Shown here in pieces: positions 1 to 7,076 of a DNA stretch of 12,958 bases. The first letter of the stretch is position 1. Each line of letters starts with the position of its first letter. Made by a program: the position numbers and the translations under genes. The DNA is from Burkholderiales bacterium UBA2647 (GTDB lineage: Bacteria; Pseudomonadota; Gammaproteobacteria; Burkholderiales; Burkholderiaceae_E), in the NCBI GenBank assembly GCA_002359635.1, contig DENJ01000080.1, forward strand, positions 1 to 12,958, written 5' to 3'. A model generated the notes under the pieces. That model saw nothing but the letters and a program-made list of their open reading frames with translations, had not been told where the DNA came from and made no database searches.

Positions 1-492
1 GTGAAGTGGCGCGCCTACAGCCCGGCGACGGCAAGAATTGCTGAGCTGGTCGGGGCTCAGCCAGTCACCATTCAAGCTGCCGAGCTCTCCCAGGCCATGG
101 CAACAGGTGTTGTCGAATCCTACATGTCATCGGGTGCTACGGGGGTCGACACCAAAACCTATGAACATATCAAGCATTTTTATGACACCCAGGCCTGGAT
201 CCCCAAAAACGCTGTCATCGTGAATCGCAAGGCCTTTGATGAACTCGATGCTGCAAGCAAGGAAGCTATCCGTCAGGCGTCCGCAAAAATGGAAGCCAAG
301 GGATGGGAAGCGTCAAAAACCGTGATGGCCGATTCCCTAAACACCTTGAAAACCAATGGCATGACGATTCATCAACCACCGGCTGCGTTGAAGTCCGACA
401 TGCAAAAAGTTGGCGATACCTTGCTCAAGGAATGGCTGGCAAAGGCCGGACCCGAAGGACAGAGTCTGATTGATGCCTTCCGCAAGCCGTAA
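1..492 (+). CDS. dctP: TRAP transporter solute-binding protein, DctP family (3' part)
   Basis: This is the C-terminal 163 residues of a periplasmic substrate-binding protein of a tripartite ATP-independent periplasmic (TRAP) transporter. It would capture an organic acid or related solute in the periplasm and hand it to the DctQM membrane complex. The piece holds the usual late DctP pattern: a strand and short helix entering LVGAQPVTIQAAELSQAM, then TGVVESYMSS, then a long helical tail rich in Ala, Lys and Glu. The gene is cut by the window edge. The GTG at base 1 is almost certainly an internal Val codon, because a full DctP has about 320-340 residues and begins with a signal peptide, which is absent here. 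It overlaps dctQ by about 20 nt. The substrate cannot be read from this fragment, since the ligand-binding arginine usually lies further upstream. Confidence 0.9.
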   Translation: MKWRAYSPATARIAELVGAQPVTIQAAELSQAMATGVVESYMSSGATGVDTKTYEHIKHFYDTQAWIPKNAVIVNRKAFDELDAASKEAIRQASAKMEAKGWEASKTVMADSLNTLKTNGMTIHQPPAALKSDMQKVGDTLLKEWLAKAGPEGQSLIDAFRKP

Positions 493-988
493 AACGCTTA
501 ACGCGCTGTATGACGGTGCCGCGGCCCTTGCGGCACTGTTCATGGTGCTTTTGCTTGCGGCTGTGTTGTCCTCGATTCTGGGCAGGCAGTTTCACTTCAT
601 GATTCCAGGCACTGACGCCTATGCGGGCTATTTCATGGCTGCGTCAGCTTTTCTGGCCCTGGCGCACACCTTACGGCGAGGAGAGCATATCCGGGTAAGT
701 CTGGTGCTTTCCATGCTGCCTGCGCCCTGGCGCAAGCGCATGGAGATCTGGGCAGGCGCTGTCGGCGTGATGCTGGGTGCTTTGTTTGCGGTCTTTTCGA
801 TTCGATTGGTGATGCAATCACTGCGCTATAACGACATATCAACCTCCAATGATGCAACCCCCTTATGGATTCCACAGCTCAGTATGGCGATTGGAACAGT
901 TGTTTTTTTCATTGCGTTAGTCGATGACTTGATCGACATCATCACCGGAAATAAGCGCGCCAGCGAGGGCTTATCGCGTCATGAATGA
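473..988 (+). CDS. dctQ: TRAP transporter small permease subunit, DctQ family
   Basis: This is the small membrane subunit of the TRAP transporter, which joins DctM in the inner membrane and helps dock the binding protein. The 171-residue product has four hydrophobic segments, at roughly residues 13-35, 43-65, 88-110 and 128-150, as expected for DctQ. A conserved-looking loop, LAHTLRRGEHIRV, follows the second helix. The start is taken at the ATG at 473. A TTG one codon earlier (470) is an alternative and sits closer to the AGGA at 456-459. The gene begins inside dctP and ends inside dctM (8-nt overlap), so translation of the three is probably coupled. Length is normal for the family. Confidence 0.9.
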   Translation: MPSASRKTLNALYDGAAALAALFMVLLLAAVLSSILGRQFHFMIPGTDAYAGYFMAASAFLALAHTLRRGEHIRVSLVLSMLPAPWRKRMEIWAGAVGVMLGALFAVFSIRLVMQSLRYNDISTSNDATPLWIPQLSMAIGTVVFFIALVDDLIDIITGNKRASEGLSRHE

Positions 989-2282
989 TCTTGTGATTTC
1001 GGGTCTACTGATCCTTGCTTTGTTTTTGATTCTTGGATCGGGCGTATGGATCGGACTCACGCTTTCCGGCGTGGCCTGGATTGGGATGCAATGGTTTGTA
1101 TCAAGGCCTGCAGGCGATGCGATGGCTGTAACAATTTGGGGCTCTTCTTCAAGTTGGACCTTAACAGCACTCCCGCTTTTTATTTGGATGGGCGAGATCC
1201 TATTTCGCACGCGTTTATCGGAGGATATGTTTAAAGGCCTTGCACCCTGGTTGCAGGGGCTGCCCGGACGCTTGCTTCACACCAATGTGGTTGGCTGCGC
1301 GATTTTTGCCGCGGTCTCGGGTTCGAGTGCGGCGACCTGCGCCACGATCGGCAAAATGACCCTGCCCGAACTCATGCGGCGCGGGTATCCCGAGCCCATG
1401 GTGATTGGCACGCTAGCCGGCTCGGGAACCTTGGGACTGCTTATCCCGCCTTCGATCATTATGATTGTTTACGGCGTTGCTGCGGAAGTATCCATTTCCA
1501 AGCTTTTCATCGCAGGTGTTTTGCCAGGTGTTTTATTGTCAGCACTTTTTTCTGGTTACATTGTTTATTGGGCTTGGCGGCATCCCGATCAGGTCCCCAA
1601 GGCCGACAGTGCGCCAAGCCTCCTCGACAAACTCAAAGCCTCAAGTAGTCTCATGCCTGTACTACTCCTGATTACCGCGGTGTTGGGTTCGATTTATGCG
1701 GGGGTTGCGACAGCGACCGAGGCTGCAGGCCTCGGTGTTGTTGGTGCGTTTGTTCTGTCGTTATCCCAAGGTTCCCTAAACGTGAAGAGCTTTAAGGAAT
1801 CATTGCTTGGTGCCACCAGGCTTTATTGCATGATTGCGCTGATTCTAGCGGGCGCTGCCTTTCTCACCCTATCGATGGGTTATATCGGCTTGCCTCGTCA
1901 TTTGGCGTCATGGATTGGCGGTTTGGGACTAAGCCGCTTTGAGCTGATTGTGGTTTTGATGCTGTTTTATGTGCTCCTTGGATGTTTTCTTGACGGTATT
2001 TCGATGGTGGTACTGACCATGGGCGTCATCATGCCGACCGTTCAGGCTGCAGGGATCGACCCGATCTGGTTTGGGATATTCATTGTCTTTGTGGTCGAAA
2101 TGGCTCAGATCACCCCACCTGTAGGGTTCAATTTATTTGTGCTTCAGGGCATGACCGGCAGACAGTTAACCTATGTTGCCCGGGTGTCGATGCCTTTTTT
2201 CGCACTGATGATGCTTGCCCTGCTCATCTTGTATTTCGTACCGGGACTGGCAACCTGGCTGCCGGCCCAGATGAAACTTTAA
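981..2282 (+). CDS. dctM: TRAP transporter large permease subunit, DctM family
   Basis: This is the large membrane subunit of the TRAP transporter, which forms the substrate path and uses an ion gradient, usually sodium, to drive uptake. The 433-residue product is hydrophobic along its whole length, with about 12 membrane segments. Family hallmarks are AAVSGSSAATCATIGKM near residues 107-123, GTLGLLIPPSIIMIVYGV shortly after, and the late segment EMAQITPPVGFNLFVLQG near residue 375, all typical of DctM. The start is the ATG at 981, which overlaps the end of dctQ. Nineteen bases separate its stop from the oxidoreductase gene, suggesting one transcript. No fused DctQ domain is present, and length is normal. 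Confidence 0.95.
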   Translation: MNDLVISGLLILALFLILGSGVWIGLTLSGVAWIGMQWFVSRPAGDAMAVTIWGSSSSWTLTALPLFIWMGEILFRTRLSEDMFKGLAPWLQGLPGRLLHTNVVGCAIFAAVSGSSAATCATIGKMTLPELMRRGYPEPMVIGTLAGSGTLGLLIPPSIIMIVYGVAAEVSISKLFIAGVLPGVLLSALFSGYIVYWAWRHPDQVPKADSAPSLLDKLKASSSLMPVLLLITAVLGSIYAGVATATEAAGLGVVGAFVLSLSQGSLNVKSFKESLLGATRLYCMIALILAGAAFLTLSMGYIGLPRHLASWIGGLGLSRFELIVVLMLFYVLLGCFLDGISMVVLTMGVIMPTVQAAGIDPIWFGIFIVFVVEMAQITPPVGFNLFVLQGMTGRQLTYVARVSMPFFALMMLALLILYFVPGLATWLPAQMKL

Positions 2283-2301
2283 GCCCTGCTGCCAATCACG
2301 C

Positions 2302-3741
2302 ATGAGTCCTGACTACGATGCGATTGTCGTTGGTGCAGGTGTCATCGGCGTCTTTACGGCCTGGGCATTACAGGCGCGCGGTTTAAGCGTTTGTTTGATT
2401 GATCGCGACGAAGGGCCTGCCCGGCAGACATCGGCTGCAAATGCCGGTGTGATTGCACCCGGTTATGTTGCCCCTTTTGCCTCGCCAGGCGCCGCGCGCA
2501 AGGCCTTCTTGAACTTGTTTGAAGCCGATCGTGCTTTTTCCTGGATGCCAAGTAAAAGTCCCTCGCAATGGCGTTGGTTGGCGCAATGGCTTGCGCAGGG
2601 AACATCCCTCAAGTATCAGCAAAACCGGGCGGCAATGTTCGCACTTGCGCATTTCAGCCAAGGCTGTCTGCATGCGATCGCAGACGGGCTTGGCCTTGCC
2701 TATCGTTCTGTGGCTCATTATCATGTTATTTTTAGAACGAAACACGATTTTGATCGTTCTGAAGGACTTAGACATCAATTGAAGCTTTCTGGTCTTGAGC
2801 ACACGATACTCAAGCGTGAGGCGCTTTTTGAGCTCGAACCCGCGCTCGCCGATGCAGACCTGCAGATCGAGGCAGCACTGCGTGTCCAAGGCGATGAGGC
2901 AGGCGACTGTGCAGGTTTTGTTGAGCACCTGTGCGAGCGGTTAATTACAGGTGGCGCCCAATGGATGGGCGCTGTTGATGTCAGCGCGATCCGAGTTAAG
3001 CCTGAGGGTGTCAGCCAGTGTGTACTCGCCGACGGTCGCAGCATCTCGGCAAAGCATCTCGTGCTTGCAGCTGGTCCCTGGAGCAAGGAGTTACTTGAGT
3101 GTCTTGAGCTTAGGCTACCGATCTACCCGATTCGAGGTTTTTCGCTGACCTGGGACCAAGATGCCATGTCGCCATCAGCAAAGCATCGCGTCCGTGCACT
3201 GGGCACAGCACTTATGGATGACCGCTATAAGATTGCCCTTACACCCTTGCATCACGGAGGCCCAAGCAGCCTGCGTGCTGCCGGCATGGCATTGCTTGGT
3301 CCGCCGTCAGCACATGAGGGCATTGGTATCGACCGCCAGCGTGAGGCCGCCGACACGCTCTGGCGTATTGCCACGCAGTGGTTCGAGGGTCTTGAGCCGC
3401 TTCATCGCGATCCGAAAACCGCGGATGCACCGCCCTCACCCCGGTTTTGGATGGGCTCCCGTCCCATGCTTCCAGACGGTCTTCCCCTAATCGGCCGATT
3501 GCTCGGCGCCGGGAAGCGCGGCGGGCTTTGGATTAACAGCGGTCATGGCAGCACAGGCTGGGCCATGGCGGCAGGCAGTGCGTATTTACTTGCTGATCAG
3601 ATGTTGGGCCTTAGCCCTGAGCTTGAGCAGCGGATCCGGCATGAGGCGATGGTGGTCAGGCCAGCCTCCCGAGCTTATGATCTTGATGCAAGGCGTTTTT
3701 GCCCAAGCCGCTGGCTTGGCCGCAGGTTTAACACGCGATGA
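2302..3741 (+). CDS. DadA-type FAD-dependent amino-acid oxidoreductase
   Basis: This is a flavoprotein of the D-amino-acid dehydrogenase / glycine oxidase (DAO) superfamily. Such enzymes oxidise a D-amino acid or secondary amine to an imino acid and pass electrons to a quinone or oxygen. The N-terminus has the FAD-binding dinucleotide fold DAIVVGAGVIG (GxGxxG at residues 11-16) and an acidic strand end, CLIDRD, followed by TSAANAGVIAPGY, which resembles DadA closely. The C-terminus carries the second FAD patch, RPMLPDGLPLIGR, and then WINSGHGSTGWAMAAGSA. At 479 residues it is somewhat longer than E. coli DadA (432), with extra residues in the middle and at the C-terminus. It follows dctM by 19 nt, so it probably acts on what the TRAP system imports. 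No clear Shine-Dalgarno precedes the ATG. True DadA with D-alanine is possible, but the context suggests a different substrate, so no symbol is given. Confidence 0.88.
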   Translation: MSPDYDAIVVGAGVIGVFTAWALQARGLSVCLIDRDEGPARQTSAANAGVIAPGYVAPFASPGAARKAFLNLFEADRAFSWMPSKSPSQWRWLAQWLAQGTSLKYQQNRAAMFALAHFSQGCLHAIADGLGLAYRSVAHYHVIFRTKHDFDRSEGLRHQLKLSGLEHTILKREALFELEPALADADLQIEAALRVQGDEAGDCAGFVEHLCERLITGGAQWMGAVDVSAIRVKPEGVSQCVLADGRSISAKHLVLAAGPWSKELLECLELRLPIYPIRGFSLTWDQDAMSPSAKHRVRALGTALMDDRYKIALTPLHHGGPSSLRAAGMALLGPPSAHEGIGIDRQREAADTLWRIATQWFEGLEPLHRDPKTADAPPSPRFWMGSRPMLPDGLPLIGRLLGAGKRGGLWINSGHGSTGWAMAAGSAYLLADQMLGLSPELEQRIRHEAMVVRPASRAYDLDARRFCPSRWLGRRFNTR

Positions 3742-3754
3742 GCGGATTTGGTTG

Positions 3755-5380
3755 ATGCTAACGAGTCGGTTCAGCGAAGCGCATTTTGTCTACCCACAAG
3801 CTTCGGCCCGTGCTTTCGAGGCCTTGCAATTAGCGCTTACAGGCGATGGTGCCCTCATGCAACATGCGGCTTTGGCGATTGCGCGGCTTGCAGGTCAATG
3901 CATGCAAACATGCCCACAAGGCAGCAGCATCTTGGTCCTTGCTGGGCCTGGTAACAATGGCAAAGATGCCTTGCTCGCCATGCAAACGCTCAGCCAATGG
4001 GGCTGGGATTGCCAAGCGCTTGAAGGACTTGAGCCGGAAACACTCGCAACATTAGATCACTGCCTGCCTGAGCAGGGTCTGGTGATTGATGGCTGGCTGG
4101 GTTTAGGGCAGCGGCGTGCCTTGTCGGAAAATCTCGCCGCAGCAGTCGATCGCGTTAATCGTTGGCGTTTACAAAAAATACATCGATATTGCCTGAGTAT
4201 CGATCTGCCAACGGGCTTACACCCTGATCTCGGACGTGCCTGGCCAATCGCCATCGAGGCGGATGCATGCTTATCGCTGCTAAGGCCGCTGCGTGGTTTG
4301 TTCACAGGACAGGCAAGAGCACACTGGGCGTCGCATTACTTTGCCCCGCTCATCAGTCCGTCCGCTCACGAGCACCGTGGCCAGACCACACAGCTTGGCG
4401 ATCATCAGGATCACGATCCCTCAGGTGCCCAGCCGCAAGTCCCACCACATCGCCTGATCAACGACCTTTCTTATTTTTCAAACTATCGGTTGGCATATCG
4501 TGAGGCCGATGCGCATAAGGGCTTGATGGGTGATGTGCTGCTCGTCGGCGGTGCACACGGCATGGACGGTGCGCTTCGGTTGGCGGCCCAAGGCTGTCTC
4601 GCGATCGGAACGGGTAAGTGTTTCGTTTTAACGCTGAACCCGAGGGCAAGGCTCGACGGCTTTCCAGCCCAAATCATGCAGGGCGATCGCGGCCTGCTTG
4701 CGTCAACAATGACGACCAGGGCCAAACGCGTCGCGGCCATCGGCTGCGGGCTTGGTGTTGGCGATATTGCAGCTGATTATTTGCAAACCGCCATCGCATC
4801 GATGCTGGATTTGGTCCTTGATGCCGATGCGCTGAATTTGTTAGCCGCAGATCATCATCTGCTTCAGGCCTTGCGCGAAAGCATGCTGCTTCAAAACCAA
4901 ACCCCATCCCTTACCGGACACTTATCCGACTGTTTGGATACAAAGACGAGGCCACGGCCTATGCGACGGGTTGTGCTGACGCCCCACCCACTTGAGGCAG
5001 CGCGGCTCTTGGGGATTTCCCGCGATGAGCTTGAAAGCGATCGTTTTATGGCGGTGAGTCGATTGGTCGATCTGACAGCTTGTACGGTGATCCTCAAAGG
5101 CGCAGGCAGTTTAGTGAAGTCGCCGGGTGTTCAAAGTGCCATTGTTAATCGATCGGCACCGGCGCTTGCTCAGGCAGGATCAGGCGACATGCTTTGCGGC
5201 ATGCTTGCCGCTTTGCTCGCGAGGCACTCAAACATTGATGCTCAGGTCTTGGCCATGGCGGCTGCTTTTTTACATGCCGACGCGGCTGCATGCTGGACTG
5301 AGAGCATGGGCCGCAGCGCGGCGATGCCTTTCGATGACCTCGCTGATTTGATATCGAAGCGCTTTGGCCAGATGGTTTGA
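3755..5380 (+). CDS. nnr: Bifunctional NAD(P)H-hydrate epimerase / ADP-dependent dehydratase
   Basis: This cytoplasmic repair enzyme converts damaged NADH or NADPH hydrates back to the cofactor: the N-terminal half epimerises the R form to S, and the C-terminal half dehydrates S using ADP. In the 541-residue product the epimerase domain shows GPGNNGKDALL (64-74), IDGWLGLG (111-118) and SIDLPTGL (148-155), whose Asp150 matches the catalytic aspartate. The dehydratase domain starts near 247 with HKGLMGDVLLVGG, then has DADALNLL (356-363), TPHPLEAARLLG (409-420), LKGAG (447-451) and GSGDML (475-480). The ATG at 3755 is chosen because the open frame upstream is only a shadow of the preceding oxidoreductase, and homology-like sequence starts about here. 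The gene lies 13 nt after the oxidoreductase. Several motif positions are unusual (GNNGKD for GNNGGD, AQAGSGD for a more usual ATGGTGD-like string). A His/Asp-rich linker lies near 204-222. Confidence 0.93.
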   Translation: MLTSRFSEAHFVYPQASARAFEALQLALTGDGALMQHAALAIARLAGQCMQTCPQGSSILVLAGPGNNGKDALLAMQTLSQWGWDCQALEGLEPETLATLDHCLPEQGLVIDGWLGLGQRRALSENLAAAVDRVNRWRLQKIHRYCLSIDLPTGLHPDLGRAWPIAIEADACLSLLRPLRGLFTGQARAHWASHYFAPLISPSAHEHRGQTTQLGDHQDHDPSGAQPQVPPHRLINDLSYFSNYRLAYREADAHKGLMGDVLLVGGAHGMDGALRLAAQGCLAIGTGKCFVLTLNPRARLDGFPAQIMQGDRGLLASTMTTRAKRVAAIGCGLGVGDIAADYLQTAIASMLDLVLDADALNLLAADHHLLQALRESMLLQNQTPSLTGHLSDCLDTKTRPRPMRRVVLTPHPLEAARLLGISRDELESDRFMAVSRLVDLTACTVILKGAGSLVKSPGVQSAIVNRSAPALAQAGSGDMLCGMLAALLARHSNIDAQVLAMAAAFLHADAAACWTESMGRSAAMPFDDLADLISKRFGQMV

Positions 5381-5384
5381 TGCC

Positions 5385-6053
5385 TCAACGCGGTGTAGCG
5401 CGACCCGCGCTTAATCGAATGCCTTCATCACAACGCGCGGCAAGCCCTTCATCATGGGTGACTAAGACCAGCGTTGTGCCGTGGCTACGGTTTAAGTCAA
5501 ACATCAGATTCGCGATCCGCTGACCTGTCTGTGCGTCAAGACTGCCCGTTGGTTCATCTGCGAGTAGCAATTGCGGTCTGATTGCAAAGGCTCGGGCCAA
5601 ACCAACCCTTTGCTGTTCGCCGCCCGATAAAGTGCTTGGATAATGATGCGCACGATCGCTAAGCCCGACTTCGTCTAGCAGTGCTATCGCCTGCGCGCGG
5701 GCGTTAGCAAGCCCCTGAATCTCCAGGGGCAGCATAATATTTTCCAGCGCCGTAAGCTGGTGAAGCAACTGATGGTTCTGAAAAACGAAACCTAAGTGCT
5801 GGCCACGAAATCGCGTGCGTTGTTCCTCGCTGAGTGTTGCTATATTTTTTCCAAGAATTTCCAAGGAACCCGCACTTGGAAGATCCAGTCCCGCCAGCAG
5901 GCTCAACAGGCTTGATTTACCAGAACCTGACGGTCCGGTCACGCAAAAGCTGCAAGCCTTCGGCACTGTGAAACACAGACCGTCGACAATTGCCAAGCTG
6001 CGATCAGCATCACGAACAACACGGGTTAAGTCCTTTGCGATAATGGCGTGCAT
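5385..6053 (-). CDS. ybbA: ABC transporter ATP-binding protein, YbbA/LolD-like
   Basis: This is a cytoplasmic ATPase subunit of an ABC system in the MacB/LolD/YbbA group, which works with permeases that move lipids, lipoproteins or peptides out of the inner membrane rather than importing solutes. The 222-residue product has Walker A GPSGSGKSS, Q-loop VFQNHQLL, signature LSGGEQQRVGLARA, Walker B LLLADEPTGSLD and the H-loop VTHDE, all intact. The start at 6053 (MHAIIAKDLTRVV) is chosen because the 62 residues that could be added upstream read antisense to the esterase gene. Divergent pairing with a tesA-type esterase is the arrangement seen for ybbA/tesA in E. coli. There the permease gene ybbP follows ybbA, whereas here nnr converges instead, so the permease partner is not in this window. 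Confidence 0.9.
   Translation of the reverse strand: MHAIIAKDLTRVVRDADRSLAIVDGLCFTVPKACSFCVTGPSGSGKSSLLSLLAGLDLPSAGSLEILGKNIATLSEEQRTRFRGQHLGFVFQNHQLLHQLTALENIMLPLEIQGLANARAQAIALLDEVGLSDRAHHYPSTLSGGEQQRVGLARAFAIRPQLLLADEPTGSLDAQTGQRIANLMFDLNRSHGTTLVLVTHDEGLAARCDEGIRLSAGRATPR
5397..5411. other. GC-rich inverted repeat at the nnr/ybbA convergence
   Basis: A perfect 6-bp inverted repeat (AGCGCG, loop ACC, CGCGCT) lies just past the nnr stop and within the last codons of ybbA. It could slow transcription leaving nnr, but it has no U-tract on either strand, so calling it a terminator would go beyond what is seen. Confidence 0.25.
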
Positions 6054-6759
6054 GAAAAGTCCAGGAAAACAGGGTAGAAGGCATTGGATCAGGCGGTCTA
6101 CTTCAATGGCCGTTAGCGCATTCGGTTGCCTGATCGTGCAGCCGATACGCGCCGGAAGTGTAGCCGCAAGTGAAAAAACCGCCCCAATGGGAACCCTTTT
6201 GGTGCTCGGCGACAGCTGGGCGGCGGAGTATGGGCTCAAGCGCGGCCAAGGCTGGGTGTCACTGCTTGAGGCTAAATTCCAAAACTCAGAGCGCTATGCT
6301 GCGATTAAGGTGATTAACGCAAGCCTGAGCGGAGAGACGACAGCCGGTGGCTTAAGTCGCCTTCCCGCACTGCTTGAGAAGCATCGCCCTCGATGGTTGT
6401 TGATTGCCCTCGGCGGCAACGACGCACTGAGAGGTCTTCCGCTCGAAACAACCCGCACGCAGTTGCTTGCGATGGTCAAGCAATCAAAGGCCAAAGCCGC
6501 GAAGGTCTTGTTGATTGGTATGCGTATGCCACCAAATTACGGGAGTTACGGACAATCATTTGAACGCCTCTTTCCAGCCATTGCAAAAGAGCAGCAAATC
6601 CCACTGATTCCCTTTTTGATGCAGGGCAAAGAATTTGACTTAAGCTATTTTCAAGCCGATCGCATCCACCCCAACGAGGTTGCTCAGCCTCATATGCTCG
6701 AACAGGCCTGGCCTGCCATTGAGCGGTTGGTGCGCCCAGCCGGAATCGAACCGGCATGA
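6052..6759 (+). CDS. tesA: SGNH esterase / thioesterase I family, exported (TesA-like)
   Basis: This is a periplasmic-type multifunctional esterase (arylesterase, acyl-CoA thioesterase, lysophospholipase) that hydrolyses ester or thioester bonds. In the 235-residue product all SGNH blocks are seen: Ser in LLVLGDSWAAEYGL, Gly in SGETTAGGLSRLPALL, GGND in LIALGGNDALRGLP, and the Asp/His pair in ADRIHPNEVAQP. Similarity to E. coli TesA is strong across the whole length. The first block reads GDSW where the family usually has GDSL. A basic N-terminus followed by a short hydrophobic stretch (about residues 18-30) and small residues before SEKTAP fits a signal peptide. The start is uncertain: ATG 6052 is taken, with ATG 6043 also in frame, and neither has a visible Shine-Dalgarno. 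The start overlaps that of ybbA on the other strand, and the last ten residues are encoded by the antisense strand of tRNA-Leu. Confidence 0.9.
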   Translation: MKSPGKQGRRHWIRRSTSMAVSAFGCLIVQPIRAGSVAASEKTAPMGTLLVLGDSWAAEYGLKRGQGWVSLLEAKFQNSERYAAIKVINASLSGETTAGGLSRLPALLEKHRPRWLLIALGGNDALRGLPLETTRTQLLAMVKQSKAKAAKVLLIGMRMPPNYGSYGQSFERLFPAIAKEQQIPLIPFLMQGKEFDLSYFQADRIHPNEVAQPHMLEQAWPAIERLVRPAGIEPA

Positions 6760-6815
6760 TCGCAATGATCGAGGGATTTTAAGTCCCTTGCGTCTACCTA
6801 TTTCGCCATGGGCGC
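6728..6815 (-). tRNA. tRNA-Leu (anticodon UAA)
   Basis: This is an 88-nt class II tRNA with encoded CCA. The acceptor arms GCGCCCA and TGGGCGC pair perfectly, followed by A and CCA. The anticodon stem AGGGA/TCCCT encloses CTTAAAA, giving anticodon TAA (reads UUA). A long variable arm with two GATC halves and a T-arm GCCGG-TTCGATT-CCGGC complete it. It corresponds to E. coli leuZ, the last member of the glyW-cysT-leuZ set. Its 3' end overlaps the last 32 nt of the esterase gene on the opposite strand. Confidence 0.96.
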
Positions 6816-6832
6816 TCTTTGACATGTTGCCG

Positions 6833-6861
6833 AGTATACGCAGATCACCCTTGCCATGCAC
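6833..6861 (-). promoter_or_regulatory. Possible promoter for tRNA-Leu
   Basis: On the minus strand, TATACT (6833-6838) is a good -10 box placed so that transcription would begin about 10 nt before the tRNA-Leu 5' end at 6815. The matching -35 position (6856-6861, GTGCAT) is poor. It would explain how tRNA-Leu is expressed although 276 nt separate it from tRNA-Cys. Confidence 0.4.
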
Positions 6862-6874
6862 ACATGCCTTGCGG

Positions 6875-6906
6875 TTGCACAGACCGGGGCCGATCTAAGT
6901 TATGAT
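6875..6906 (+). promoter_or_regulatory. Possible promoter for the 46-codon small ORF
   Basis: On the plus strand, TTGCAC (6875-6880) and TATGAT (6901-6906) resemble -35 and -10 boxes, but the 20-nt spacer is longer than the usual 16-18. Transcription would start near 6913, about 23 nt before the ATG at 6936. Confidence 0.25.
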
Positions 6907-6935
6907 CTCGACGACGCTCATTTTATGGCAAATCC

Positions 6936-7076
6936 ATGCGGCAATTGTTTCTTCGATTCGCAGTACTCGCGCTCTCGGTCTGTATCGTCTACAGCCTGTT
7001 TGATATCGCCACATCAATCAAAGGCTCTGAGCCAGTGGGCGAAGCACCCTGCCCGACCGCGTGTAGGAATCCCTGA
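6936..7076 (+). CDS. Hypothetical small membrane peptide (46 aa)
   Basis: I do not recognise this gene. The 46-codon frame starts at ATG 6936 and fills about half of the 276-nt gap between tRNA-Cys and tRNA-Leu. The peptide starts with basic residues (Arg2, Arg7). It then has a hydrophobic stretch of about 20 residues, LFLRFAVLALSVCIVYSLF, and ends in a short polar tail with the CPTAC motif (Cys39, Cys43). That layout suits a single-pass inner-membrane peptide or an uncleaved signal anchor. Cys16 is not in a good lipobox (LSVC). A TATGAT box lies upstream, but no Shine-Dalgarno is visible. It reads on the strand opposite the tRNAs and stops 15 nt before tRNA-Cys, so it is not derived from tRNA sequence. 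The short length means it could still be chance. Confidence 0.38.
   Translation: MRQLFLRFAVLALSVCIVYSLFDIATSIKGSEPVGEAPCPTACRNP

Noticed and set aside
2383..2928. 181-codon minus-strand frame opposite the oxidoreductase
   Set aside because: Antisense shadow of a clear FAD enzyme; no recognisable motif.
3545..3754. 70-residue upstream extension of the nnr frame
   Set aside because: It overlaps the oxidoreductase C-terminus in another frame and shows no epimerase-like sequence; the family region starts after the ATG at 3755.
5815..6042. N-terminal extension of the esterase frame to 5815
   Set aside because: It is a shadow of the ATPase on the other strand; TesA-like proteins begin with a signal peptide close to the fold, which fits 6052 or 6043.
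6054..6239. 62-residue N-terminal extension of the YbbA-like ATPase
   Set aside because: It reads antisense to the esterase signal peptide and first block; ABC domain sequence begins at the ATG at 6053.
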